From Odiellus spinosus (taxonomy: Eukaryota; Arthropoda; Arachnida; Opiliones; Phalangiidae), in assembly GCA_963920705.1 (NCBI GenBank), contig OY987225.1:4776334-4840333 (forward strand): a stretch of DNA of 64,000 nt, in the 5' to 3' direction. Position 1 is the first letter of the stretch. Each line of letters opens with the position of its first letter. The notes beneath the pieces were generated by a model that saw only the letters and a program-made list of their open reading frames with translations, did not search any database and had not been told where the DNA came from. Shown in pieces: positions 30,409-44,545 of this stretch. The translations under genes were made by a program, and so were the position numbers.

Positions 30409-33400
30409 AAAATAAAAATAAATATAAAATAACCTATTTGATTGTTTGATGTCATTATTACACATACTATGGTCACGAAACGCGTAGCTCAAGATCTGGC
30501 CCGGATATATTACGATCCACAAACCCCACTAGTTTAGGGGTCCTCTTTAAGGAATCCTGTTTTTCGAATCCTGTTTTTCGAGTCCTCTTTAAGGAATCCT
30601 GTTTTTCGAATCCTGTTTTTCGAATCCTGTTTTTCGAATCGGGTTTTTCGAATCGTGTTTTTCGAATCGTGTTTTTCGAATCCTGTTTTTCGAGTCCTGT
30701 TTATGGAATCCTGTTTTTCGAGTCCTGTTTATGGAATCCTGTTTTTCGAATCGGGTTTTTCGAATCGTGATTTGCGATGCGTGTTTTTCGAATCGTGTTT
30801 TTCGAATCGTGATTTTCCGAATCGTGTTTTTCGAATCGTGATTTTCGAATCGTGATTTTCGAATCTTGTTTTTCGAATCGTGTTTTTCGAATCGTGTTTT
30901 TCGAATCGTGTTTATCGAATCCTGTGTTTCGAGTCCTCTTTATGGAATCGTGTTTTTCAAATCGGGTTTTTCGAATCGTGTTTTTTCAATCGTGTTTTTC
31001 GAATCGTGTTTTTCGAATCGTGTTTTACGAATCGGGTTTTTCGAATCGGGTTTTTCGAATCGGGTTTTTCGAATCTTGTTTTTCGTATCCTGTTTTCCGT
31101 ATTCTGTTTTTCGAATCGTGTTTTTCGAATCGTGTTTTTCGAGTCCTCTTTTTCGAATCCTGTTTTTCGAATCCTGTTTTTCGAATCGGGTTTTTCGAAT
31201 CGAGTTTTTCGAATCGTTTTTTTCGAATCGTGATTTTCGAATCGTGATTTTCGAATGACTTTTTTCGAATTGTGTTTTTCGAATCGTGTTTTTCGAATCG
31301 TGTTTTTCGAATAGTGTTTTTCGAATCGTGTTTTTCGAATCGTGTTTTTCGAATCCTGTTTTTCGAGTCCTCTTTTTCGAATCCTGTTTTTCGAATCCTG
31401 TTTTTCGAATCGGGTTTTTCGAATCGAGTTTTTCGAATCGTGTTTTTCGAATCGTGTTTTTCGAATCGTGATTTTCGAATCGTGATTTTCGAATGGTTTT
31501 TTTCGAATAGTGTTTTTCGAATCGTGTTTTTCGAATAGTGTTTTTCGAATCGTGTTTTTCGAATCGTGTTTTTCGAATCCTGTTTATCGAATCCTGTTTT
31601 TTGAATCCTGTTTTTCGAGTCCTGTTTTTCGAATCCTGTTTTTCGAATCGTGTTTTTCGAATCCTGTTTATCGAATCCTGTTTATCGGATCCTGTTTTTC
31701 GAGTCCTGTTTATGGAATCCTGTTTTTCGAATCGGGTTTTTCGAATCGTGTTTTTCGAAGCGTGATTTGCGAATCGTGTTTTTCGAATCGTGTTTTTCGA
31801 ATCGTGTTTTTCGAATCGTGTTTTTCGAATCGTGTTTTTCGAATCGTGATTTTCCGAATCGTGTTTTTCGAATCGTGATTTTTGAATCGTGTTTTTCGAA
31901 TCGGGTTTTTCGAATCGAGTTTTTCGAATCGTGTTTTTCGAATCGTGTTTTTCGAATCGTGATTTTCGAATCGTGATTTTCGAATGGTTTTTTTCGAATA
32001 GTGTTTTTCGAATAGTGTTTTTCGAATCGTGTTTTTCGAATAGTGTTTTTCGAATCGTGTTTTTCGAATCGTGTTTTTCGAATCCTGTTTATCGAATCCT
32101 GTTTTTTGAATCCTGTTTTTCGAGTCCTGTTTTTCGAGTCCTGTTTTTCGAATCCTGTTTTTCGAATCCTGTTTTTCGAATCGTGTTTTTCGAATCGTGT
32201 TTTTCGAATCCTGTTTATCGAATCCTGTTTTTCGAATCCTGTTTTTCGAGTCCTGTTTATGGAATCCTGTTTTTCGAATCGGGTTTTTCGAATCGTGTTT
32301 TTCGAAGCGTGATTTGCGAATCGTGTTTTTCGAATCGTGTTTTTCGAATCGTGTTTTTCGAATCGTGTTTTTCGAATCGTGTTTTTCGAATCCTGTTTAT
32401 CGAATCCTGTTTTTTGAATCCTGTTTTTCGAGTCCTGTTTTTCGAATCCTGTTTTTCGAATCCTGTTTATCGAATCCTGTTTTTCGAATCCTGTTTTTCG
32501 AGTCCTGTTTATGGAATCCTGTTTTTCGAATCGGGTTTTTCGAATCGGGTTTTTCGAATCGTGTTTTTCGAAGCGTGATTTGCGAATCGTGTTTTTCGAA
32601 TCGTGTTTTTCGAATCGTGTTTTTCGAATCGTGATTTTCCGAATCGTGTTTTTCGAATCGTGATTTTCGAATCGTGTTTTTCGAATCGTGATTTTCGAAT
32701 CCTGTTTTTCGAATCGGGTTTTTCGAATCGTGTTTTTCGAATCCTGTTTATCGAATCCTGTTTTTCGAATCCTGTTTTTCGAGTCCTGTTTATGGAATCC
32801 TGTTTTTCGAATCGGGTTTTTCGAATCGTGTTTTTCGAATCGTGATTTTCCGAATCGTGTTTTTCGAATCGTGTTTTTCGAATCGTGATTTTCCGAATCG
32901 TGTTTTTCGAATCGTGATTTTCGAATCGTGTTTTTCGAATCGTGTTTTTCAAATCGTGTTTTTCGAATCGTGTTTTTCGAATCCTGTTTTTCGAATCGGG
33001 TTTTTCGAATCGAGTTTTTCGAATCGTGATTTTCGAATTGTGTTTTTCGAATGGTTTTTTTCGAATCGTGTTTTTCGAATAGTGTTTTTCGAATCGTGTT
33101 TTTCGAATCGTGTTTTTCGAATCCTGTTTATCGAATCCTGTTTTTTGAATCCTGTTTTTCGAGTCCTGTTTTTCGAATCCTGTTTTTCGAATCCTGTTTT
33201 TCGAATCCTGTTTTTCGAATCGTGTTTTTCGAATCGTGTTTTTCGAATCCTGTTTATCGAATCCTGTTTTTCGAATCCTGTTTTTCGAGTCCTGTTTATG
33301 GAATCCTGTTTTTCGAATCGGGTTTCTCGAATCGGGTTTTTCGAATCGTGTTTTTCGAAGCGTGATTTGCGAATCGTGTTTTTCGAATCGTGTTTTTCGA

Positions 33401-36400
33401 ATCGTGTTTTTCGAATCGTGTTTTTCGAATCGTGTTTTTCGAATCGTGTTTATCGAATCCTGTTTTTTGAATCCTGTTTTTCGAGTCCTGTTTTTCGAAT
33501 CCTGTTTTTCGAATCCTGTTTTTCGAATCCTGTTTTTCGAATCGTGTTTTTCGAATCGTGTTTTTCGAATCGTGTTTTTCGAATCCTGTTTTTCGAATCC
33601 TGTTTTTCGAGTCCTGTTTATGGAATCCTGTTTTTCGAATCGGGTTTTTCGAATCGGGTTTTTCGAATCGTGTTTTTCGAAGCGTGATTTGCGAATCGTG
33701 TTTTTCGAATCGTGTTTTTCGAATCGTGTTTTTCGAATCGTGATTTTCCGAATCGTGTTTTTCAAATCGTGATTTTCGAATCGTGTTTTTCGAATCCTGT
33801 TTTTCGAATCCTGTTTTTCGAATCGGGTTTTTCGAATCGGGTTTTTCGAATCGTGTTTTTCGAATCCTGTTTATCGAATCCTGTTTTTCGAATCCTGTTT
33901 TTCGAATCGGGTTTTTCGAATCGAGTTTTTCGAATCGTGATTTTCGAATTGTGTTTTTCGAATGGTTTTTTTCGAATAGTGTTTTTCGAATCGTGTTTTT
34001 CGAATAGTGTTTTTCGAATCGTGTTTTTCGAATCCTGTTTTTCGAATCGGGTTTTTCGAATCGAGTTTTTCGAATCGTGTTTTTCGAATCCTGTTTTTCG
34101 AATCCTGTTTTTCGAATCGTGTTTTTCGAATCGTGTTTTTCGAATCGTGTTTTTCGAATCCTGTTTTTCGAATCGGGTTTTTCGAATCGAGTTTTTCGAA
34201 TCGTGTTTTTCGAATCGTGTTTTTCGAATCGTGATTTTCGAATCGTGATTTTCGAATGGTTTTTTTCGAATCGTGTTTTTCGAATAGTGTTTTTCGAATC
34301 GTGTTTTTCGAATCGTGTTTTTCGAATCCTGTTTATCGAATCCTGTTTTTTGAATCCTGTTTTTCGAGTCCTGTTTTTCGAATCCTGTTTTTCGAATCCT
34401 GTTTTTCGAATCCTGTTTTTCGAATCGTGTTTTTCGATCGTGTTTTTCGAATCCTGTTTATCGAATCCTGTTTTTCGAATCCTGTTTTTCGAGTCCTGTT
34501 TATGGAATCCTGTTTTTCGAATCGGGTTTTTCGAATCGGGTTTTTCGAATCGTGTTTTTCGAAGCGTGATTTGCGAATCGTGTTTTTCGAATCGTGTTTT
34601 TCGAATCGTGTTTTTCGAATCGTGTTTTTCGAATCGTGTTTTTCGAATCGTGTTTTTCGAATCGTGTTTATCGAATCCTGTTTTTTGAATCCTGTTTTTC
34701 GAATCCTGTTTTTCGAATCGTGTTTTTCAAATCGTGTTTTTCGAATCCTGTTTTTCGAGTCCTGTTTATGGAATCCTGTTTTTCGAATCGGGTTTTTCGA
34801 ATCGGGTTTTTCGAATCGTGTTTTTCGAAGCGTGATTTGCGAATCGTGTTTTTCGAATCGTGTTTTTCGAATCGTGTTTTTCGAATCGTGATTTTCCGAA
34901 TCGTGTTTTTCAAATCGTGATTTTCGAATCGTGTTTTTCGAATCCTGTTTTTCGAATCCTGTTTTTCGAATCGGGTTTTTCGAATCGGGTTTTTCGAATC
35001 GTGTTTTTCGAATCCTGTTTATCGAATCCTGTTTTTCGAGTCCTGTTTATGGAATCCTGTTTTTCGAATCGGGTTTTTCGAATCGGGTTTTTCGAATCAT
35101 GTTTTTCGAATCGTGATTTTCCGAATCGTGTTTTTCGAATCGTGATTTTCCGAATCGTGTTTTTCGAATCGTGTTTTTCGAATAGTGTTTTTCGAATCGT
35201 GTTTTTCGAATCATGTTTTTCGAATCCTGTTTATCGAATCCTGTTTTTTGAATCCTGTTTTTCGAGTCCTGTTTTTCGAATCCTGTTTTTCGAATCCTGT
35301 TTTTCGAATCCTGTTTTTCGAATCGTGATTTTCGAATCGTGTTTTTCGAATCGTGTTTTTCAAATCGTGTTTTTCGAATCGTGTTTTTCGAATCGTGTTT
35401 TTCGAATCGTGTTTTTCGAATCGTGTTTTTCGAATCGTGTTTTTCGAATCGTGTTTTTCGAATCGTGTTTTTACGAATCTTTTTTTTCGAATCCTGTTTA
35501 TCGAATCCTGTTTTTTGAATCCTGTTTTTCGAGTCCTCTTTAAGGAATCCTGTTTTTCGAATCCTGTTTTTCGAATCGTGTTTTACGAATCGTGATTTTT
35601 CGAATCGTGTTTTTCGAATCGTGTTTTTCGAATCCTGTTTTTCGAGTCCTCTTTTTCAAATCCTGTTTTTCGAATCTTGTTTTTCGAATCGGGTTTTTCG
35701 AATCGAGTTTTTCGAATCGTGTTTTTCGAATCGTGTTTTTCAAATCGTGATTTTCGAATGGTGATTTTCGAATGGTTTTTTTCGAATAGTGTTTTTCGAA
35801 TCGTGTTTTTCGAATAGTGTTTTTCGAATCGTGTTTTTCGAATCCTGTTTATCGAATCCTGTTTTTTGAATCCTGTTTTTCGAGTCCTGTTTTTCGAATC
35901 CTGTTTTTCGAATCGTGTTTTTCGAATCCTGTTTATCGAATCCTGTTTATCGGATCCTGTTTTTCGAGTCCTGTTTATGGAATCCTGTTTTTCGAATCGG
36001 GTTTTTCGAATCGTGTTTTTCGAAGCGTGATTTGCGAATCGTGTTTTTCGAATCGTGTTTTTCGAATCGTGTTTTTCGAATCGTGTTTTTCGAATCGTGA
36101 TTTTCCGAATCGTGTTTTTCGAATCGTGATTTTCGAATCGTGTTTTTTGAATCGGGTTTTTCGAATCGAGTTTTTCGAATCGTGTTTTTCGAATCGTGTT
36201 TTTCGAATCGTGATTTTCGAATCGTGATTTTCGAATGGTTTTTTTCGAATAGTGTTTTTCGAAACGTGTTTTTCGAATAGTGTTTTTCGAATCGTGTTTT
36301 TCGAATCGTGTTTTTCTAATCCTGTTTATCGAATCCTCTTTTTTGAATCCTGTTTTTCGAGTCCTGTTTTTCGAATCCTGTTTTTCGAATCCTGTTTTTC

Positions 36401-37144
36401 GAATCGTGTTTTTCGAATCTTGTTTTTCGAATCCTGTTTTTCGAATCCTGTTTTTCGAGTCCTGTTTATGGAATCCTGTTTTTCGAATCGGGTTTTTCGA
36501 ATCGGGTTTTTCGAATCGTGTTTTTCGAAGCGTGATTTGCGAATCGTGTTTTTCGAATCCTGTTTATCGAATCCTGTTTTTTGAATCCTGTTTTTCGAGT
36601 CCTGTTTTTCGAATCCTGTTTTTCGAATCCTGTTTTTCGAATCCTGTTTTTCGAATCGTGTTTTTCGAATCGTGTTTTTCGAATCCTGTTTATCGAATCC
36701 TGTTTTTCGAATCCTGTTTTTCGAGTCCTGTTTATGGAATCCTGTTTTTCGAATCGGGTTTTTCGAATCGGGTTTTTCGAATCGTGTTTTTCGAAGCGTG
36801 ATTTGCGAATCGTGTTTTTCGAATCGTGTTTTTCGAATCGTGTTTTTCGAATCGTGATTTTCCGAATCGTGTTTTTCGAATCGTGATTTTCGAATCGTGT
36901 TTTTCGAATCGTGATTTTCGAATCCTGTTTTTCGAATGGTTTTTTTCGAATAGTGTTTTTCGAATAGTGTTTTTCGAATCGTGTTTTTCGAATCCTGTTT
37001 ATCGAATCCTCTTTTTTGAATCCTGTTTTTCGAGTCCTGTTTTTCGAATCCTGTTTTTCGAATCCTGTTTTTCGAATCCTGTTTTTCGAATCGTGTTTTA
37101 CGAATCGTGATTTTTCGAATCGTGTTTTTCGAATCGTGTTTTTC

Positions 37145-40100
37145 GAATCCTGTTTTTCGAGTCCTCTTTTTCGAATCCTGTTTTTCGAATCGGGTTTTTC
37201 GAATCGAGTTTTTCGAATCGTGTTTTTCGAATCGTGTTTTTCAAATCGTGATTTTCGAATGGTGATTTTCGAATGGTTTTTTTCGAATAGTGTTTTTCGA
37301 ATCGTGTTTTTCGAATAGTGTTTTTCGAATCGTGTTTTTCGAATCGTGTTTTTTGAATCCTGTTTTTCGAGTCCTGTTTTTCGAATCCTGTTTTTCGGAT
37401 CGTGTTTTTCGAATCCTGTTTATCGAATCCTGTTTATCGGATCCTGTTTTTCGAGTCCTGTTTATGGAATCCTGTTTTTCGAATCGGGTTTTTCGAATCG
37501 TGTTTTTCGAAGCGTGATTTGCGAATCGTGTTTTTCGAATCGTGTTTTTCGAATCGTGTTTTTCGAATCGAGTTTTTCGAATCGTGTTTTTCGAATCGTG
37601 TTTTTCGAATCGTGATTTTCGAATCGTGATTTTCGAATGGTTTTTTTCGAATAGTGTTTTTCGAATAGTGTTTTTCGAATCTTGTTTTTCGAATAGTGTT
37701 TTTCGAATCGTGTTTTTCGAATCGTGTTTTTCGAATCGTGTTTTTCGAATCCTGTTTATCGAATCCTGTTTTTTGAATCCTGTTTTTCGAGTCCTGTTTT
37801 TCGAGTCCTGTTTTTCGAATCCTGTTTTTCGAATCCTGTTTTTCGAATCGTGTTTTTCGAATCGTGTTTTTCGAATCCTGTTTATCGAATCCTGTTTTTC
37901 GAATCCTGTTTTTCGAGTCCTGTTTATGGAATCCTGTTTTTCGAATCGGGTTTTTCGAATCGTGTTTTTCGAAGCGTGATTTGCGAATCGTGTTTTTCGA
38001 ATCGTGTTTTTCGAATCGTGTTTTTCGAATCGTGTTTTTGAATCGTGTTTTTCGAATCGTGTTTTTCGAATCCTGTTTATCGAATCCTGTTTTTTGAATC
38101 CTGTTTTTCGAGTCCTGTTTTTCGAATCCTGTTTTTCGAATCCTGTTTTTCGAATCCTGTTTATCGAATCCTGTTTTTCGAATCCTGTTTTTCGAGTCCT
38201 GTTTATGGAATCCTGTTTTTCGAATCGTGTTTTTCGAATCGTGATTTTCCGAATCGTGTTTTTCGAATCGTGATTTTCGAATCGGGTTTTTTGAATCGAG
38301 TTTTTCGAATCGTGTTTTTCGAATCGTGTTTTTCGAATCGTGATTTTCGAATCGTGATTTTCGAATCGTGATTTTCGAATCCTGTTTTTCGAATGGTTTT
38401 TTTCGAATAGTGTTTTTCGAATCGTGTTTTTCGAATAGTGTTTTTCGAATCGTGTTTTTCGAATCGTGTTTTTCGAATCCTGTTTATCGAATCCTCTTTT
38501 TTGAATCCTGTTTTTCGAGTCCTGTTTTTCGAATCCTGTTTTTCGAATCCTGTTTTTCGAATCCTGTTTTTCGAATCGTGTTTTTCGAATCGTGTTTTTC
38601 GAATCCTGTTTATCGAATCCTGTTTTTCGAATCCTGTTTTTCGAGTCCTGTTTATGGAATCCTGTTTTTCGAATCGGGTTTTTCGAATCGGGTTTTTCGA
38701 ATCGTGTTTTTCGAAGCGTGATTTGCGAATCGTGTTTTTCGAATCGTGTTTTTCGAATCGTGTTTTTCGAATCGTGTTTTTTCGAATCGTGTTTTTCGAA
38801 TCCTGTTTATCGAATCCTGTTTTTCGAGTCCTGTTTTTCGAGTCCTGTTTTTCGAATCCTGTTTTTCGAATCCTGTTTTTCGAATCGTGTTTTTCGAATC
38901 CTGTTTTTCGAATCCTGTTTTTCGAGTCCTGTTTATGGAATCCTGTTTTTCGAATCGGGTTTTTCGAATCGGGTTTTTCGAATCGTGTTTTTCGAAGCGT
39001 GATTTGCGAATCGTGTTTTTCGAATCGTGTTTTTCGAATCGTGATTTTCCGAATCGTGTTTTTCGAATCGTGATTTTCGAATCGTGTTTTTCGAATCGTG
39101 ATTTTCGAATCCTGTTTTTCGAATCGGGTTTTTCGAATCGGGTTTTTCGAATCGTGTTTTTCGAATCCTGTTTATCGAATCGTGTTTTTCGAATCCTGTT
39201 TATCGAATCCTGTTTTTCGAATCCTGTTTTTCGAGTCCTGTTTATGGAATCCTGTTTTTCGAATCGGGTTTTTCGAATCGTGTTTTTCGAATCGTGATTT
39301 TCCGAATCGTGTTTTTCGAATCGTGCTTTTCGAATCGTGATTTTCCGAATCGTGTTTTTCGAATCGTGATTTTCGAATCGTGTTTTTCGAATCGTGTTTT
39401 TCAAATCGTGTTTTTCGAATCGTGTTTTTCGAATCCTGTTTTTCGAATCGGGTTTTTCGAATCGAGTTTTTCGAATCGTGATTTTCGAATTGTGTTTTTC
39501 GAATGGTTTTTTTCGAATAGTGTTTTTCGAATCGTGTTTTTCGAATAGTGTTTTTCGAATCGTGTTTTTCGAATCATGTTTTTCGAATCCTGTTTATCGA
39601 ATCCTGTTTTTCGAATCGTGTTTTTCGAATCGTGTTTTTCGAATCGTGTTTTTCGAATCGTGTTTTTCGAATCCTGTTTTTCGAATCGTGTTTTTCGAAT
39701 CGTGTTTTTCGAATCCTGTTTATCGAATCCTGTTTTTTGAATCCTGTTTTTCGAGTCCTGTTTTTCGAATCCTGTTTTTCGAATCCTGTTTTTCGAATCC
39801 TGTTTTTCGAATCGTGTTTTTCGAATCGTGTTTTTCGAATCCTGTTTATCGAATCCTGTTTTTCGAATCCTGTTTTTCGAGTCCTGTTTATGGAATCCTG
39901 TTTTTCGAATCGGGTTTTTCGAATCGGGTTTTTCGAATCGTGTTTTTCGAAGCGTGATTTGCGAATCGTGTTTTTCGAATCGTGTTTTTCGAATCGTGTT
40001 TTTCGAATCGTGTTTTTCGAATCCTGTTTATCGAATCCTGTTTTTTGAATCCTGTTTTTCGAGTCCTGTTTTTCGAATCCTGTTTTTCGAATCCTGTTTT

Positions 40101-43100
40101 TCGAATCCTGTTTTTCGAATCGCGTTTTTCGAATCCTGTTTTTCGAATCCTGTTTTTCGAGTCCTGTTTATGGAATCCTGTTTTTCGAATCGGGTTTTTC
40201 GAATCGGGTTTTTCGAATCGTGTTTTTCGAAGCGTGATTTGCGAATCGTGTTTTTCGAATCGTGATTTTCCGAATCGTGTTTTTCGAATCGTGATTTTCG
40301 AATCGTGTTTTTCGAATCCTGTTTTTCGAATCGGGTTTTTCGAATCGGGTTTTTCGAATCGTGTTTTTCGAATCCTGTTTATCGAATCCTGTTTTTCGAA
40401 TCCTGTTTTTCGAGTCCTGTTTATGGAATCCTGTTTTTCGAATCGGGTTTTTCGAATCGGGTTTTTCGAATCGTGTTTTTCGAATCGTGATTTTCCGAAT
40501 CGTGTTTTTCGAATCGTGTTTTTCGAATCGTGATTTTCCGAATCGTGTTTTTCGAATCGTGATTTTCGAATCGTGTTTTTCGAATCGTGTTTTTCAAATC
40601 GTGTTTTTCGAATCGTGTTTTTCGAATCGTGTTTTTCGAATCCTGTTTTTCGAATCGGGTTTTTCGAATCGAGTTTTTCGAATCGTGATTTTCGAATTGT
40701 GTTTTTCGAATGGTTTTTTTCGAATAGTGTTTTTCGAATAGTGTTTTTCGAATCGTGTTTTTCGAATCATGTTTTTCGAATCCTGTTTATCGAATCCTGT
40801 TTTTTGAATCCTGTTTTTCGAGTCCTGTTTTTCGAATCCTGTTTTTCGAATCCTCTTTTTCGAATCCTGTTTTTCGAATCCTGTTTTTCGAATCGGGTTT
40901 TTCGAATCGAGTTTTTCGAATCGTGTTTTTCGAATCGTGTTTTTCAAATCGTGATTTTCGAATGGTGATTTTCGAATGGTTTTTTTCGAATAGTGTTTTT
41001 CGAATCGTGTTTTTCGAATAGTGTTTTTCGAATCGTGTTTTTCGAATCGTGTTTTTTGAATCCTGTTTTTCGAGTCCTGTTTTTCGAATCCTGTTTTTCG
41101 GATCGTGTTTTTCGAATCCTGTTTATCGAATCCTGTTTATCGGATCCTGTTTTTCGAGTCCTGTTTATGGAATCCTGTTTTTCGAATCGGGTTTTTCGAA
41201 TCGTGTTTTTCGAAGCGTGATTTGCGAATCGTGTTTTTCGAATCGTGTTTTTCGAATCGTGTTTTTCGAATCGAGTTTTTCGAATCGTGTTTTTCGAATC
41301 GTGTTTTTCGAATCGTGATTTTCGAATCGTGATTTTCGAATGGTTTTTTTCGAATAGTGTTTTTCGAATAGTGTTTTTCGAATCGTGTTTTTCGAATAGT
41401 GTTTTTCGAATCGTGTTTTTCGAATCGTGTTTTTCGAATCGTGTTTTTCGAATCCTGTTTATCGAATCCTGTTTTTTGAATCCTGTTTTTCGAGTCCTGT
41501 TTTTCGAGTCCTGTTTTTCGAATCCTGTTTTTCGAATCCTGTTTTTCGAATCGTGTTTTTCGAATCGTGTTTTTCGAATCCTGTTTATCGAATCCTGTTT
41601 TTCGAATCCTGTTTTTCGAGTCCTGTTTATGGAATCCTGTTTTTCGAATCGTGTTTTTCGAAGCGTGATTTGCGAATCGTGTTTTTCGAATCGTGTTTTT
41701 CGAATCGTGTTTTTCGAATCGTGTTTTTCGAATCGTGTTTTTCGAATCGTGTTTTTCGAATCGTGTTTTTCGAATCGTGTTTTTCGAATCCTGTTTATCG
41801 AATCCTGTTTTTTGAATCCTGTTTTTCGAGTCCTGTTTTTCGAATCCTGTTTTTCGAATCCTGTTTTTCGAATCCTGTTTATCGAATCCTGTTTTTCGAA
41901 TCCTGTTTTTCGAGTCCTGTTTATGGAATCCTGTTTTTCGAATCGTGTTTTTCGAATCGTGATTTTCCGAATCGTGTTTTTCGAATCGTGATTTTCGAAT
42001 CGGGTTTTTCGAATCGAGTTTTTCGAATCGTGTTTTTCGAATCGTGTTTTTCGAATCGTGATTTTCGAATCGTGATTTTCGAATCGTGATTTTCGAATCC
42101 TGTTTTTCGAATGGTTTTTTTCGAATAGTGTTTTTCGAATCGTGTTTTTCGAATAGTGTTTTTCGAATCGTGTTTTTCGAATCGTGTTTTTCGAATCCTG
42201 TTTATCGAATCCTCTTTTTTGAATCCTGTTTTTCGAGTCCTGTTTTTCGAACCCTGTTTTTCGAATCCTGTTTTTCGAATCCTGTTTTTCGAATCGTGTT
42301 TTTCGAATCGTGTTTTTCGAATCCTGTTTATCGAATCCTGTTTTTCGAATCCTGTTTTTCGAGTCCTGTTTATGGAATCCTGTTTTTCGAATCGGGTTTT
42401 TCGAATCGGGTTTTTCGAATCGTGTTTTTCGAAGCGTGATTTGCGAATCGTGTTTTTCGAATCGTGTTTTTCGAATCGTGTTTTTCAAATCGTGTTTTTT
42501 CGAATCGTGTTTTTCGAATCCTGTTTATCGAATCCTGTTTTTCGAGTCCTGTTTTTCGAGTCCTGTTTTTCGAATCCTGTTTTTCGAATCCTGTTTTTCG
42601 AATCGTGTTTTTCGAATCCTGTTTTTCGAATCCTGTTTTTCGAGTCCTGTTTATAGAATCCTGTTTTTCGAATCGGGTTTTTCGAATCGGGTTTTTCGAA
42701 TCGTGTTTTTCGAAGCGTGATTTGCGAATCGTGTTTTTCGAATCGTGTTTTTCGAATCGTGATTTTCCGAATCGTGTTTTTCGAATCGTGATTTTCGAAT
42801 CGTGTTTTTCGAATCGTGATTTTCGAATCCTGTTTTTCGAATCGGGTTTTTCGAATCGGGTTTTTCGAATCGGGTTTTTCGAATCGTGTTTTTCGAATCC
42901 TGTTTATCGAATCCTGTTTTTCGAATCCTGTTTTTCGAGTCCTGTTTATGGAATCCTGTTTTTTGAATCGGGTTTTTCGAATCGTGTTTTTCGAATCGTG
43001 ATTTTCCGAATCGTGTTTTTCGAATCGTGCTTTTCGAATCGTGATTTTCCGAATCGTGTTTTTCGAATCGTGATTTTCGAATCGTGTTTTTCGAATCGTG

Positions 43101-44545
43101 TTTTTCAAATCGTGTTTTTCGAATCGTGTTTTTCGAATCCTGTTTTTCGAATCGGGTTTTTCGAATCGAGTTTTTCGAATCGTGATTTTCGAATTGTGTT
43201 TTTCGAATGGTTTTTTTCGAATAGTGTTTTTCGAATCGTGTTTTTCGAATAGTGTTTTTCGAATCGTGTTTTTCGAATCATGTTTTTCGAATCCTGTTTA
43301 TCGAATCCTGTTTTTCGAATCGTGTTTTTCGAATCGTGTTTTTCGAATCGTGTTTTTCGAATCGTGTTTTTCGAATCCTGTTTTTCGAATCGTGTTTTTC
43401 GAATCGTGTTTTTCGAATCCTGTTTATCGAATCCTGTTTTTTGAATCCTGTTTTTCGAGTCCTGTTTTTCGAATCCTGTTTTTCGAATCCTGTTTTTCGA
43501 ATCGTGTTTTTCGAATCGTGTTTTTCGAATCCTGTTTATCGAATCCTGTTTTTCGAATCCTGTTTTTCGAGTCCTGTTTATGGAATCCTGTTTTTCGAAT
43601 CGGGTTTTTCGAATCGGGTTTTTCGAATCGTGTTTTTCGAAGCGTGATTTGCGAATCGTGTTTTTCGAATCGTGTTTTTCGAATCGTGTTTTTCGAATCG
43701 TGTTTTTCGAATCCTGTTTATCGAATCCTGTTTTTTGAATCCTGTTTTTCGAGTCCTGTTTTTCGAATCCTGTTTTTCGAATCCTGTTTTTCGAATCCTG
43801 TTTTTCGAATCGCGTTTTTCGAATCCTGTTTTTCGAATCCTGTTTTTCGAGTCCTGTTTATGGAATCCTGTTTTTCGAATCGGGTTTTTCGAATCGGGTT
43901 TTTCGAATCGTGTTTTTCGAAGCGTGATTTGCGAATCGTGTTTTTCGAATCGTGATTTTCCGAATCGTGTTTTTCGAATCGTGATTTTCGAATCGTGTTT
44001 TTCGAATCCTGTTTTTCGAATCGGGTTTTTCGAATCGGGTTTTTCGAATCGTGTTTTTCGAATCCTGTTTATCGAATCCTGTTTTTCGAATCCTGTTTTT
44101 CGAGTCCTGTTTATGGAATCCTGTTTTTCGAATCGGGTTTTTCGAATCGGGTTTTTCGAATCGTGTTTTTCGAATCGTGATTTTCCGAATCGTGTTTTTC
44201 GAATCGTGTTTTTCGAATCGTGATTTTCCGAATCGTGTTTTTCGAATCGTGATTTTCGAATCGTGTTTTTCGAATCGTGTTTTTCAAATCGTGTTTTTCG
44301 AATCGTGTTTTTCGAATCGTGTTTTTCGAATCCTGTTTTTCGAATCGGGTTTTTCGAATCGAGTTTTTCGAATCGTGATTTTCGAATTGTGTTTTTCGAA
44401 TGTTTTTTTTCGAATAGTGTTTTTCGAATCGTGTTTTTCGAATAGTGTTTTTCGAATCGTGTTTTTCGAATCATGTTTTTCGAATCCTGTTTATCGAATC
44501 CTGTTTTTTGAATCCTGTTTTTCGAGTCCTGTTTTTCGAATCCTG
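37145..44545. repeat. Higher-order tandem duplication, ~3.70-kb unit, two copies
   Basis: The order of variant 14-mers from about 37145 to 40848 recurs from about 40848 to 44545. The offset is 3,703 bases at the left, 3,718 in the middle and 3,690 at the right; the shifts fit gain or loss of about one 14-base unit. Confidence 0.8.
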
